From: Streptomyces griseorubiginosus | GTDB lineage: Bacteria > Actinomycetota > Actinomycetes > Streptomycetales > Streptomycetaceae | Direction: 5' to 3' | Length of the DNA stretch: 64,000 nt | Assembly (NCBI RefSeq): GCF_001514195.1 | Contig: NZ_KQ948751.1 | Location: 1 to 64,000, forward strand | In this document: positions 1 to 8,292 of the stretch, piece after piece | Position numbering within the stretch: position 1 is the stretch's first letter | How the letters are laid out: every line of letters begins with the position of its first letter | Position numbers and translations under genes: made by a program | Notes under the pieces: model-generated | The model's input: only the letters and a program-made list of their open reading frames with translations | Told to the model about the DNA's origin: nothing | Database searches by the model: none

Positions 1-11
1 CGTTCCGCCTA

Positions 12-90
12 CCGGATCACTCCGTGATCCGGGGATCCGGCGCCGCTGGATCCGTCCCGTACAGGCCTGCTCCGCAGTCCAGTACGGGAC
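12..90. repeat. cluster of hairpin-forming palindromes
   Basis: A 9-bp perfect inverted repeat (CCGGATCAC / GTGATCCGG) with a three-base TCC loop lies at 12-32. A second 9-bp repeat (GTCCCGTAC at 54-62, GTACGGGAC at 82-90) encloses a smaller CTGC-TCC-GCAG hairpin. Closely packed palindromes with three-base loops recall actinomycete telomere foldbacks, but the window edge is arbitrary, so this could equally be a terminator cluster. From 91 to 339 I see nothing else. Confidence 0.45.
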
Positions 91-339
91 CTGACGCACC
101 CTCCGGGAGCATCAGGAAAGCGGCAGCAAGGTGGGGAGTGGCCTAACTTGGTGACGCTGTGTCAGGACTGGCGTAGCGTCCCGCTCCGATCGCTTCATGC
201 AAAGCTGTGCGTCACTTCTAGATTCAGCTTGGTTCTGGGATAATGGCATGGTTGCTATACCGCGACTGACGTAATTCAGGAAAAGTACTGGAATCCGGGA
301 AACAGTGTCGTGAGATTGGCTACCTTCTATTTCATCAGC

Positions 340-1053
340 CTACCGGCAGCGGCGCTCATCTAATTCTGTCAGTTTTTCTTCAGCCTTGACGTCGACGGCC
401 TTGACATTTTGTGTAATGTTCAAGACTTCACCGTCATTATAAGGGCCAGAGAAGATTTGATACGGATATTGCGCTTCCCAATATTTTCCGTCGATGTCGC
501 GGAAAATGACGGACGCCGTAACATCTTTCGAGCTTGGCTTGCGTTTCACGCCTTTCGACCGTGCAAATATCGCAAGGTAGTCTATTGATATTTGACTGCA
601 GTCCTTCACCACGTCCAAATCTATTCGAGCATCTTCATCTTTCAAAAGACCTAGTAATGGCTCTCCGCCTGCATTTCCCCTTCCATCTTTAACGTCTATC
701 CAGACGTCGCTCAATCTCTCTTTGTTTCGGTTTACCAGAGTGATTTCTGTGCCGTCTGCGCCTGTATCCCGGAAGAGAGTTACTCCGCGAGCAAATTGTT
801 CACTTTCCTCTACTTTTTGAGCGGCTTTTTCATCCTGCTCATTTTGGAACGTGGCCACGCCGACGTAGATAGAGGCGGCTGCTGAAATCAGCGCCGTAAA
901 GGCGGCGGCGAATTTTCCTATACTCGTCAACCCTTGTTTCCAACGAGACCTGGGATCCGATCGTGGATCTCCCTCCTGGTCATCTCCTGAGTCGGATTGT
1001 TGATCTTGAATTGGAGTACGTGACATCCATCCCCCCAACTGCAGATAACTCAT
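340..1053 (-). CDS. hypothetical single-span membrane protein
   Basis: A 237-residue product that I cannot assign to a family. The first ~40 residues are hydrophilic and rich in Asp, Gln, Ser and Arg. One hydrophobic segment follows at about residues 46-68 (FAAAFTALISAAASIYVGVA), then a ~165-residue polar domain predicted outside or inside depending on topology. A second possible start is Met10, which has a GGGGGGA stretch just upstream; Met1 has AGGACAGG. The gene is clearly poorer in GC than its neighbours and uses A/T-ending codons, which suggests recent acquisition. It stands alone, with decayed DNA on both sides. Confidence 0.7.
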   Translation of the reverse strand: MSYLQLGGWMSRTPIQDQQSDSGDDQEGDPRSDPRSRWKQGLTSIGKFAAAFTALISAAASIYVGVATFQNEQDEKAAQKVEESEQFARGVTLFRDTGADGTEITLVNRNKERLSDVWIDVKDGRGNAGGEPLLGLLKDEDARIDLDVVKDCSQISIDYLAIFARSKGVKRKPSSKDVTASVIFRDIDGKYWEAQYPYQIFSGPYNDGEVLNITQNVKAVDVKAEEKLTELDERRCR

Positions 1054-1302
1054 CCTGTCCTACCCGAAGTTGGGCATCATCATCCAACTGGACCGCCGTA
1101 GCGAGCTCGCTGTCGCTCGCCGACGGCGCAGCGGCCCTCCTCAGAGCGCTGAACGCCCATCCCACAGCCCGGCTGCCGGTTGCGCCGCGGCCGCAGGCTC
1201 CCTTTGATGCGCCGGCTCCTGTCCGGCGCATCGAGCGCGGAGGCCTCGCCGACGCGCAATCGGCAGCCGGTGCGATCCTCCGAGGCGCGCCTGAGTAGCG
1301 AG

Positions 1303-1378
1303 GGCGCTACCCCCGCTCTTCCCGGGGCTGTTCGTCCTCGACGGCACCGGCCCCGTCGGCATCGAGACACGGATACGC
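1303..1378 (+). pseudogene. fragment of replication-relaxation protein gene
   Basis: In one plus-strand frame bases 1319-1378 read LFVLDGTGPVGIETRIR, nearly identical to LFVLDGTGPAGISTRM in the intact replication-relaxation protein at 2975-3940. The match continues more weakly upstream and stops abruptly on both sides. No start, stop or continuation belongs to it, so this is a relic. The rest of the 1054-1544 gap shows no gene. Confidence 0.65.
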
Positions 1379-1544
1379 GATTGTCGGCCTCCGATTGAAC
1401 AACACCTAACATCACGGAGCGGTGGCGCAGTGCGCAGGTATGCGGGGAGGTTGACAGGCGAGCGCAGAGGCGGATTTCGCAGAACGACGGCCGCTGCGCA
1501 GTGCAGCTTTTAAGAGCCCCCTATGTTGGATGTGGTGGGACATC

Positions 1545-2210
1545 CTATTCAGTTTTCTCCCACACTGTGATGTCCATGGCCACCCTGCCATCTTTCCTGT
1601 CGACCGCTACAGCTGTGGCACTGACTGGACGACCCTCGTCGGTGACAAAGCAAATTGTGCGGCCCATGGGCAAGTCGACGTCCTGGTCAGGCTGTGTCTT
1701 CACGAGCAGTACGCATTCGTCGGGGGTCGGGTGGCTGCCTGGCGGCATCAGCACCTTGTCGTACGCGCCAAATTCTGCGGCTCCGCTATCGGTGATCCCG
1801 TCCATCTTTAGGTCGCCGTTCCCAGCGCTCGACGGCGGGATTTCATCGAAGTTGAAGTAGCCACTGAACTTCACCCGCCCTGACCAGTGTTCCGAGTAGG
1901 TGCCAGCCGAACTTCCGGAAGATGGTGTTCCCCCGACTGATCCAGTAGGGGAAGCCGGTGCTGAAGCCGTGACTGTTGTCCTAACTGTAGTCGTGGCGGT
2001 CACGGTGGCTGAGGTCCAGGTGGGCGATCGGACGCCGGCTGCTGGCAGGCCGATGAATCCGACCAGGAAGGTCAAAGCACCGGTGCCCGCCGTGATGAGT
2101 GCAGCGATTGCGGTCCAGTGCTCCGGCGTCTTCTTGGAGCTAGACGCACTCGGCGGCGCGGACGGGGGCGAGGAGGGAGGCGGGGACGGGGGCGGAGGCG
2201 GGAAGGACAT
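1545..2210 (-). CDS. hypothetical Pro-rich membrane-anchored protein
   Basis: A 221-residue protein starting at the Met that opens a Pro/Ser-rich cytoplasmic tail (residues ~1-28). One transmembrane helix follows (~34-56, AIAALITAGTGALTFLVGFI), then a Thr/Ser/Ala-rich linker and a ~110-residue soluble domain that is probably extracellular. The reading frame extends 74 codons upstream, but that part is Arg-rich, lacks a start signal and overlaps a decayed toxin remnant. I therefore chose the Met before the Pro tract. The architecture (Pro-rich tail, single span, secreted domain) is common in Streptomyces surface proteins; no specific family is recognised. Confidence 0.75.
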   Translation of the reverse strand: MSFPPPPPSPPPSSPPSAPPSASSSKKTPEHWTAIAALITAGTGALTFLVGFIGLPAAGVRSPTWTSATVTATTTVRTTVTASAPASPTGSVGGTPSSGSSAGTYSEHWSGRVKFSGYFNFDEIPPSSAGNGDLKMDGITDSGAAEFGAYDKVLMPPGSHPTPDECVLLVKTQPDQDVDLPMGRTICFVTDEGRPVSATAVAVDRKDGRVAMDITVWEKTE

Positions 2211-2375
2211 GACAACCCCGATTCGACATACTTGACCACATGAAGTCCGATCGCTCCTAGAGTTACTCCTCACCGAGTAACTCTGTGGCGTGATTCCGCA
2301 ATTACTGACCGCGAACATGCTGGACCTGCAGGGCCTCGACGACACCGAGGCTGGTGCACGGCGGACATCGCTGCC

Positions 2376-2433
2376 CTGGTGTTCTCCAGTTGCTTGGCGG
2401 CCGCGTCGGATAACGCGATGCTGGCGCGTCACG
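2376..2433 (-). pseudogene. scrap of RelE-like toxin gene
   Basis: Read on the minus strand this stretch encodes ASIALSDAAAKQLENT, matching ARIAFSDAAAKQLENIT near the N-terminus of the intact toxin at 21399-21671. The similarity ends within about 20 codons on each side. It is the shortest of four copies or remnants of this toxin-antitoxin module in the window. Apart from it, 2211-2974 holds nothing I can support. Confidence 0.6.
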
Positions 2434-2974
2434 AAGGCCAGGTCGACTTGGGCTTCGTCGAGCTCCTGGTTGTCGTCGACCGGCCATGCGGCGGAATCGG
2501 CGCACTAATGAGTAGGCAGTGCGTAGGACGTGCGGCATCCTCGCTCCCCGTCCGTTGCTCTGGACTCGGGCAGCTTGCCCTGCCCGCCTCGCGCGCGGCC
2601 CCGCCGTCGCGCGTGAGCCCCACCAGCGGCGCCCGATCCCCTCGCCCGCCTCCCGGTCCTGTCCCACCCACCTGCTTTTCTTCTTGCTTGGACGTGGACT
2701 TGGGGGCGTAGAGGGGATGTCGGCCTGCCGACCACGCTGGAAGGGCGTGGTGACCAGCGGATATGCCGTCAGCCGCCAGAAGGGCGCGGACAGTTGTGGG
2801 TGGGGATGTGGGAGGGGTGGTCGCAGGGGATGCGGGCGTGGTCGGGGGTGGGGTTATCGCATCGTGACGCTGGTCGGGTCCTGGTGGTCGGGATCTCGGT
2901 CGGGGCGGGCCGCTGGCCTGGGGTGTACGCGCGGCCCCGGATGGAGGGTGCCGCACCGTACGGGAGGCACCCTG

Positions 2975-3940
2975 ATGTTGGACGTGGATACGGGCGGAGC
3001 AGACCGGTTGGCGTTGGCGGTGGTGGCGCAGTACCGGATGGCCACGACGGAGCAGGTGCATCTGCTGGTTGCGCCGGGGGTGCGGATCGAGCAGACGCGG
3101 CGGCGGCTGGCGAAGCTGCGCGATGAGGGCCTGGTCGACCGCATCACACTGCCGCGGGCCGGGCGCATGAGGGTGTGGTTCGCAACCCAGTTCGGGGTGG
3201 AGGTCGCATCCGAGTGGCCGGAGCTGCGGGAGTGGCGACCGCCGCGGCTGATCTCCGATCGGACCGCGGCGCGGCTGCGGGTGGGACACACGCTGACGGT
3301 GACGGAGACCGGTCTGGCGTTCGTGCAGGACGCCCGTCGGCGGGACGAGGTGTGCCAGCCTTTGGACTGGATCCCCGAGGTCTACCACCCGCTGGGCAAC
3401 GGTGACGCCGTCATCCCCGACGCCCTGCTCTACTACCGGCGTTCTCAGGGGGGCGGTGGACGTCTGCTGCGGGCCTTCGTGGAGGTCGACCGGGCCACCA
3501 TGGGCCCCGAACGCCTCGCGGCGAAACTGACCGCCTACGCCCGCCTGGACCGCTACGCCCCCGCCCCGGTCGCCCGCCCCCGCACGCAGCAGACGGTGGT
3601 GGAGGAGAGCTGGAGGCGGCGCTACAGGCGTTTCCCGCGGTTGCTGTTCGTCCTCGACGGCACCGGCCCGGCCGGCATCAGCACACGCATGCACGCCCTG
3701 CACGCCTCCAGCGAGTTCTCCGACGTGCGCGGCCTGCTGCGCAGCACCCCGGTCCTGGTGGCCGCCTTGACCGACATCCTGCGTGACGGGCCCTCAGCAC
3801 CCGTCTGGCGGCCCGTACAAGACCTCAATCAGAGGCTCAGCTGGATGGACACCTACCGCCCGACAGCACCCCCGCCTCAGCCCACTACCCCGGAACCGGC
3901 CCCGTCCTCGCCGACACCGTGGGGAACCCCCCGAAGCTGA
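2975..3940 (+). CDS. replication-relaxation family protein
   Basis: A 321-residue protein of the actinobacterial replication-relaxation (Replic_Relax) type, known from Streptomyces plasmids and integrative elements. The N-terminal half is a winged helix-turn-helix (residues ~10-60, with RRRLAKLRDEGLVDRI as the recognition/wing region). The second half has the conserved EVDRATMG and LFVLDGTG segments. The start is fixed by GGGAGG eight bases upstream of ATG; the frame is open further upstream but without a better start. The last ~40 residues are Pro-rich and variable. Proteins of this family are linked to plasmid replication or relaxation, but no biochemical role can be read here. Two decayed partial copies flank it (1319 and 4087). 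Confidence 0.88.
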   Translation: MLDVDTGGADRLALAVVAQYRMATTEQVHLLVAPGVRIEQTRRRLAKLRDEGLVDRITLPRAGRMRVWFATQFGVEVASEWPELREWRPPRLISDRTAARLRVGHTLTVTETGLAFVQDARRRDEVCQPLDWIPEVYHPLGNGDAVIPDALLYYRRSQGGGGRLLRAFVEVDRATMGPERLAAKLTAYARLDRYAPAPVARPRTQQTVVEESWRRRYRRFPRLLFVLDGTGPAGISTRMHALHASSEFSDVRGLLRSTPVLVAALTDILRDGPSAPVWRPVQDLNQRLSWMDTYRPTAPPPQPTTPEPAPSSPTPWGTPRS

Positions 3941-4086
3941 GTCACGTGGTTTGCGCCCACCGCCCCTACCGCGCAACCGCACCCCGACCACGGCCCAGAC
4001 CATGCAGGTCAGGGGCAGAGACCCAGACCGCTCTCCGAAACCGCCTACAAACGCTCTCCTGACTCACCTACGCAGCCAGGCTCACC

Positions 4087-4257
4087 GCCCTGCACGCGGC
4101 CACCCGAGAGCTGGCCCTGTACGACTTCCTACGCGAGGTACCCGTCCTGGCGGCCGCGTTGACCGATCTACTGCAGGGCGGCCCCTCTGCACCCGTGTGG
4201 CGGCCCGTACAGACCCCTGACAGCAGAGTCAGATGGAATCAGCCCTGGCGCAGCTAA
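4087..4257 (+). pseudogene. C-terminal remnant of a second replication-relaxation gene
   Basis: The frame reads ALHAATRELALYDFLREVPV then LAAALTDLLQGGPSAPVWRPVQ and ends at TAA. This is homologous to the C-terminal ~55 residues of the intact protein at 2975-3940 (ALHASSEF... and GPSAPVWRPVQ). Nothing upstream supplies an N-terminus. It lies directly behind the intact gene, as expected from a tandem duplication followed by deletion. Confidence 0.75.
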
Positions 4258-4259
4258 CG

Positions 4260-5180
4260 CTACGGCGTGCGGCGAACGAGACCGGCGGCAAACCACTGCA
4301 CAAGAGCAGCAGCCACGTGAACCGCCATCTCTGCCTGCTGTTGTGTCTCCATCTGCGTGGGCGTCTGCGAGCCATGCCGAGACGTTTGGCCTTGCCACAG
4401 GCGCCGCATCATGTCCACCACGAGATCGATGTCCGTCTTCCCGCTGCTCGCCGCTGCCGGGATCGCCGTGGTGAACCGTTGCGGTGAGTTACCGATGACC
4501 TTGAGCATCGTCCCGAGCGTTGCTCTTGAGTTGTTCGGCTCAATCAAGGCCTGGGAGGCAGACTCCACGGCCTTGATCGCTTCGCTGTAGGCCTTAGAGG
4601 GGTCGGGGTTGCGCCCGTAGACACACTGCCATGCGGTTTCCAGGTGTTGGGATGCGGATCCGGATTGCTGGGACCGAGCTGTGGCGAGGGCTTGGGCGGC
4701 AGCTTGCTGAACGGTCGATTCAACACGCCGTTCCAGGCCGGTGTGGTCGCCGTTGACACGGTATGCCGAGCCCGCGAGGGTCAGCATGTCTTGCAGGGCC
4801 GCGATCTCCATCTCTCGCCTGCCGCTGCCAGCCGTCATCAAATAGGAACGCATGCCAAGGCCAGAACCAGGGTTGAAGCGCTGCTCTGCGGACGGCGCGG
4901 CGCTCAGCCGGAGCATCGAGTTGACGACGTCGATCAACCGGTCCCGGGATATGCCGAGTGCCAGGTACCTCGCGGGTGAATACACGTTGCCGGTCTTCAC
5001 CGTCACCCGCAGGTCCAGCGCGATCCTTTCCGCGTTGTCCTCGTCATCATGGAGAATGTTGAAGATCCAACGCCGCATAGGCGCCTCCAGGTGGCTGGGG
5101 ACGCCCTCATCGAGAGACTCGTCAATCAACGGTCGAGGATCCGCCTGGGGATCACTCCGTCTACGGCCGCGCAGGAACAT
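4260..5180 (-). CDS. abortive-infection-like hypothetical protein
   Basis: A 306-residue helical protein. The C-terminal ~110 residues contain SASQALIEPNNSRATLGTML and RHGSQTPTQMETQQQAEMAV followed by HVAAALVQWFAAG. This resembles the C-terminal domain of abortive-infection family proteins, in which an R/SHG loop precedes an Ala-rich helix. The frame continues upstream into a decayed antitoxin (5385-5555), so I start at the first Met after that junction; no strong ribosome site is visible and the true start is uncertain. If functional it would act as a phage-response or stress protein. The assignment rests on pattern only. Confidence 0.6.
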   Translation of the reverse strand: MFLRGRRRSDPQADPRPLIDESLDEGVPSHLEAPMRRWIFNILHDDEDNAERIALDLRVTVKTGNVYSPARYLALGISRDRLIDVVNSMLRLSAAPSAEQRFNPGSGLGMRSYLMTAGSGRREMEIAALQDMLTLAGSAYRVNGDHTGLERRVESTVQQAAAQALATARSQQSGSASQHLETAWQCVYGRNPDPSKAYSEAIKAVESASQALIEPNNSRATLGTMLKVIGNSPQRFTTAIPAAASSGKTDIDLVVDMMRRLWQGQTSRHGSQTPTQMETQQQAEMAVHVAAALVQWFAAGLVRRTP

Positions 5181-5224
5181 GTACAAAACCCTAGGGCCAC
5201 GCACTGACACCCGCCTCGGAATTA

Positions 5225-5555
5225 CTCCCGGCCCGCACGTGTAGCTCCGCCTCGCCGGTGATGTTCTCCAGCTGCTTGGCCGCGGAGTCGGAGAACGCGA
5301 TGCGGGCGCGCAGGGGCCGTAGTGTGCAGGCATCAAGCGGACGGCCGCTGGTCGGTGAGGCGAGCGAGGTGGGCATCGCCCAGTTCTGCAGTCGCCCACG
5401 GCCAGCAGCCCGTTCTCGGCGAGGTCTTCGAGCACGGCCGCGAACTGGTCGGCTGACTCGCGCGTCTTCGTCGCGTACGCGCGGACCGCGTCGGCGGCCG
5501 CGGGCTCCAACGGCTGCCGACCAGTGTCAGCGGGGCGAGCTGGCCGGTCGCTCAT
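5225..5555 (-). pseudogene. decayed toxin-antitoxin pair (RelE-like)
   Basis: From 5555 the minus strand reads an antitoxin-like protein (MSDRPARPADTGRQPLEPAA, then DAVRAYATKTRESADQFAAV) that keeps the upstream GGAGG site. It loses its normal C-terminus near 5385. The following 5345-5225 segment encodes ARIAFSDSAAKQLENITGEA, the toxin N-terminus, then breaks off. The two parts are out of order with respect to frame compared with the intact pair at 21399-21907. The remaining gap 5556-5873 shows no gene. Confidence 0.75.
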
Positions 5556-5873
5556 CGAGGACCTCCCACTGCAAGTTGCTTTCACAGTAGAGCCGTCGGC
5601 GCTGGCCAGGGAACGTGTTGTCTGATCGACGCAGACCGGGTGGGGGTTGGCGGGCATGCTTCAAGCCCTCTACCGATCCACTCGCTGGCCAACGTCTGTC
5701 CAGAGAGCTTGGCTTCGATGCTGGTTAAGTCGGTGCAGGGGCGCCCTGTTCCGACTTGCACCGCCAGGCAGAAGCGAACCGATGTGGTGATTTCGCCGCG
5801 TGGTGGATCCTGAGCTGCGAGAGAATGATCAGCCGGGTGCCGGGACGTGCTCGCGGAGGAACGAGGGGCTTTG

Positions 5874-7154
5874 ATGGACAGATTCGACGAGGGGCTGCGC
5901 TGCCAGGATGTGCACGCCGGGTTGCGGAATGTGGATCCAAATTCCGGAACCTTGGAACCGCTGATGGACACTCAGATGATCGGGATGGCCGCAAGCGTGG
6001 CAGCGCTCATCCGGGGCCAGGAGGTCATCGATGATGCTCACGCCCTCCGGGCGGTGGCAGCTGAGCAGCTGGACGTGAATCAGTTCGCATTCGACCCGGT
6101 GATCCTGGCTCTGGAAGAGCTGGGGTTTGTGGAGGGAGTGCAGCGCGCCGGTGGCAAGATCACCCGCTTCACCGAGAACGTGCCGTACTACGACGACCTG
6201 TACACCAGGCTCGGTGAGGCTTGGCAGGAGCGGCGGCCCTCGGAGACCGAGGAGCAGATGGTGCGCCTGGTGGACTACCTGGCCGACGGACCGGTGCCGC
6301 AGGAGGAAGTGACCAGCAAGGTCGGTTTGGACTCTGCCGCACTGCCTCGGTTGCTGGAGGTCGGTGAGCGTGCCGAGCTTGTTAAGCGCATCCAGGTGCC
6401 CGACGGCGACGTGTTGTATTCACCCTTCTTCGGATTCGAAAATCCGCAAGTGATCGCCGAGTTGATCCGCGATCACGGAACCGATCAGCTGGCTGAGGCG
6501 TTTGCGCTGGTTCGGGGTGAGCAGGGACTGCCCGTCGGAGATGCCCAGCCGCTGCTCCAGGACGCGATCGCCCGCGGTCTGCTCCTCGCGCCCGCCGTGG
6601 AACGCCCGGACGGTACCGTGCAGCCGTTCGCCGCGCTGCCCTACACCCTCGACCGCGACCTGCTGCGTGGCCGCAAGCCGGTGTTGGAGAAGGCGATGGC
6701 GGTGTTGGCCTGTCTGCGCTGCGGACAGCACTTCGGCGGAACCACCGACCTGCCGGCGCACGCTCTGGTGGACATCATCGATAAGCTACTCGACCCCAAT
6801 CGGGGGTTCCTGCGCCCCCACTCCTCGCATGAACGGCAGTACCGGCTGATTCATGCAGCAGGCCTCGTGGCGTTCGATCCTGACCCGATGCCCGGGGGAA
6901 GTTGGGTTCAGCCTCGCTTCATCAACACGCCGGACAACCGTGAGGCGCTGCAGATCGCCCGAGATCTGATCACGTTCGGAGAGCAGCTCGCAGGACGCGT
7001 GGGCGACGAGCAGGCGCGGCAGGCGCTGGCACTGGGCCAGCTGTTCACGGCGCCGATGCAGACCATGCACCGCACTCGGGCCAAAGCACCCGTCAGCCCG
7101 AAGCAGTGGCAGAGCGTAGTGGATGCCGCGCTGGGAAGGGGACGTGCGCGATGA
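5874..7154 (+). CDS. hypothetical helical protein, first gene of a coupled nuclease pair
   Basis: A 426-residue protein with no family I recognise. It is mostly helical; residues ~110-175 (TEEQMVRLVDYLADGPVPQ and following) look like a winged helix-turn-helix, and there is a second possible one near residue 240. I start at ATG 5874, five bases after GAGGGG; a GTG at 5847 would add nine residues. Its TGA overlaps the ATG of the next gene by four bases, so the two products are probably made together. The pair lies beside the distal end of a type I-E CRISPR array. A DNA-recognition partner for the downstream nuclease-like protein is an inference. Confidence 0.8.
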   Translation: MDRFDEGLRCQDVHAGLRNVDPNSGTLEPLMDTQMIGMAASVAALIRGQEVIDDAHALRAVAAEQLDVNQFAFDPVILALEELGFVEGVQRAGGKITRFTENVPYYDDLYTRLGEAWQERRPSETEEQMVRLVDYLADGPVPQEEVTSKVGLDSAALPRLLEVGERAELVKRIQVPDGDVLYSPFFGFENPQVIAELIRDHGTDQLAEAFALVRGEQGLPVGDAQPLLQDAIARGLLLAPAVERPDGTVQPFAALPYTLDRDLLRGRKPVLEKAMAVLACLRCGQHFGGTTDLPAHALVDIIDKLLDPNRGFLRPHSSHERQYRLIHAAGLVAFDPDPMPGGSWVQPRFINTPDNREALQIARDLITFGEQLAGRVGDEQARQALALGQLFTAPMQTMHRTRAKAPVSPKQWQSVVDAALGRGRAR

Positions 7155-8278
7155 GCGAGCTCGACCTGGGCCTCAAGGTCGCTTCGCGGCGGCTGCTGTG
7201 GAGGATGGGCTACACCACCCGCCTGGACGTGCCTCTGCGCAGCGTCGCCATGGCGGATGCCCCCTCCGGGCAGCGCGGCCGGCGTTCGAGCGAACCCGAG
7301 GCATACACCGATCTGGATGTGCTCGGGTACACCATCGCGGGAGGCTTCCACGTCCAGAGCGCGATCGTGGACTGCAAGACCTCCAGCAAGGGCTCGACGA
7401 ACCGCATGTTCTGGGTGCGGGGTGTGGCCGACTTCTTCAGCGCGGACACCGCCTACATGGTGCGCGAGAAGGACCTGACCAATGCCGCACGGCAGCTGAC
7501 GTCGCGTCTGAAGATCTCGGCACTCACCAGCAGCGAGGTCACGCGCCTTGAGGAGCTGCATCCCTGCGACCTCGCGTTGGATGCCGAACCGTTGTCTTGG
7601 CTGTTCCAGCCGGACAAGGCGACCACCGTGCTCCGCGCCTTCAGCGGCCTCGACAAACGCCTCAAACCACTCGCGGACTACCGGGAATTCACCTACTGGG
7701 TCACCGAGCCCTACCGTAATCCAATGCAGCTGGTCGAGGAGCTCACTGCAGTTGCAGAACTCCTGGACCCACGCATCCCGCAGCACCTTGCCCTCGTCTT
7801 GGACTGCTCCTGGCTGTACCTGCTCTCCCTCAGCCACACGGTGGAGAGTATGCGCGCTACCCACATCGCAGACCCTGATCGAGGGCTCCAGGAACACCTC
7901 TTCGGCGGGCCCGCAGGTTTGCGCGAGAAGCAGGGCCTGGCCCAGCTCCTGGAGACCATCAAGGCTAATGGCGCTCTGCCCGACCAAGTCCATGTCAGCT
8001 TGCTGCCGGACTACTTCCCCCGCCTGCGTGAACTGGCCGTAAGGATCCTCTCCCGCCCCGACACCGTGCTGCCAGCCTTGCGCATGCTAGAGCTCACCAC
8101 CTCAGTGACCGCCCTTGGCAAGCGCATCGAAAAGCCAGAGGACATGGGCGGGCTGTACGAGGAAGTCGCCGCCAAACGTGCCGCGGATGTCGTGGGATTC
8201 CTCGTGGGCACCGCTGGCCTCGACAACGGATTCCGGGCCCGCGCCCGCTCCCTACTTCTCGGAGAACCACTGTCCTGA
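7151..8278 (+). CDS. PD-(D/E)xK nuclease-like protein
   Basis: A 375-residue protein. Residues 53-77 carry TDLDVLG, a 15-residue strand-loop, then IVDCKT. An Asp (D54 or D56) followed about 18 residues later by D-x-K (D74, K76) is the spacing of a restriction-endonuclease-like active site, and the flanking hydrophobic strands fit. The rest is helical and unassigned. ATG overlaps the upstream stop (ATGA) with GAAGGGGA before it, showing translational coupling. The first CRISPR repeat begins 15 bases after the stop. Possible roles are restriction-type defence or anti-plasmid cleavage; a structural prediction would test the fold. Confidence 0.75.
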   Translation: MSELDLGLKVASRRLLWRMGYTTRLDVPLRSVAMADAPSGQRGRRSSEPEAYTDLDVLGYTIAGGFHVQSAIVDCKTSSKGSTNRMFWVRGVADFFSADTAYMVREKDLTNAARQLTSRLKISALTSSEVTRLEELHPCDLALDAEPLSWLFQPDKATTVLRAFSGLDKRLKPLADYREFTYWVTEPYRNPMQLVEELTAVAELLDPRIPQHLALVLDCSWLYLLSLSHTVESMRATHIADPDRGLQEHLFGGPAGLREKQGLAQLLETIKANGALPDQVHVSLLPDYFPRLRELAVRILSRPDTVLPALRMLELTTSVTALGKRIEKPEDMGGLYEEVAAKRAADVVGFLVGTAGLDNGFRARARSLLLGEPLS

Positions 8279-8292
8279 CGGAACGCGCCGCC

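Noticed and set aside
2429..3703. Minus-strand 424-residue frame opposite the replication-relaxation gene
   Set aside because: Pro/Arg/His-rich shadow of the plus-strand gene with no ribosome site or family resemblance.
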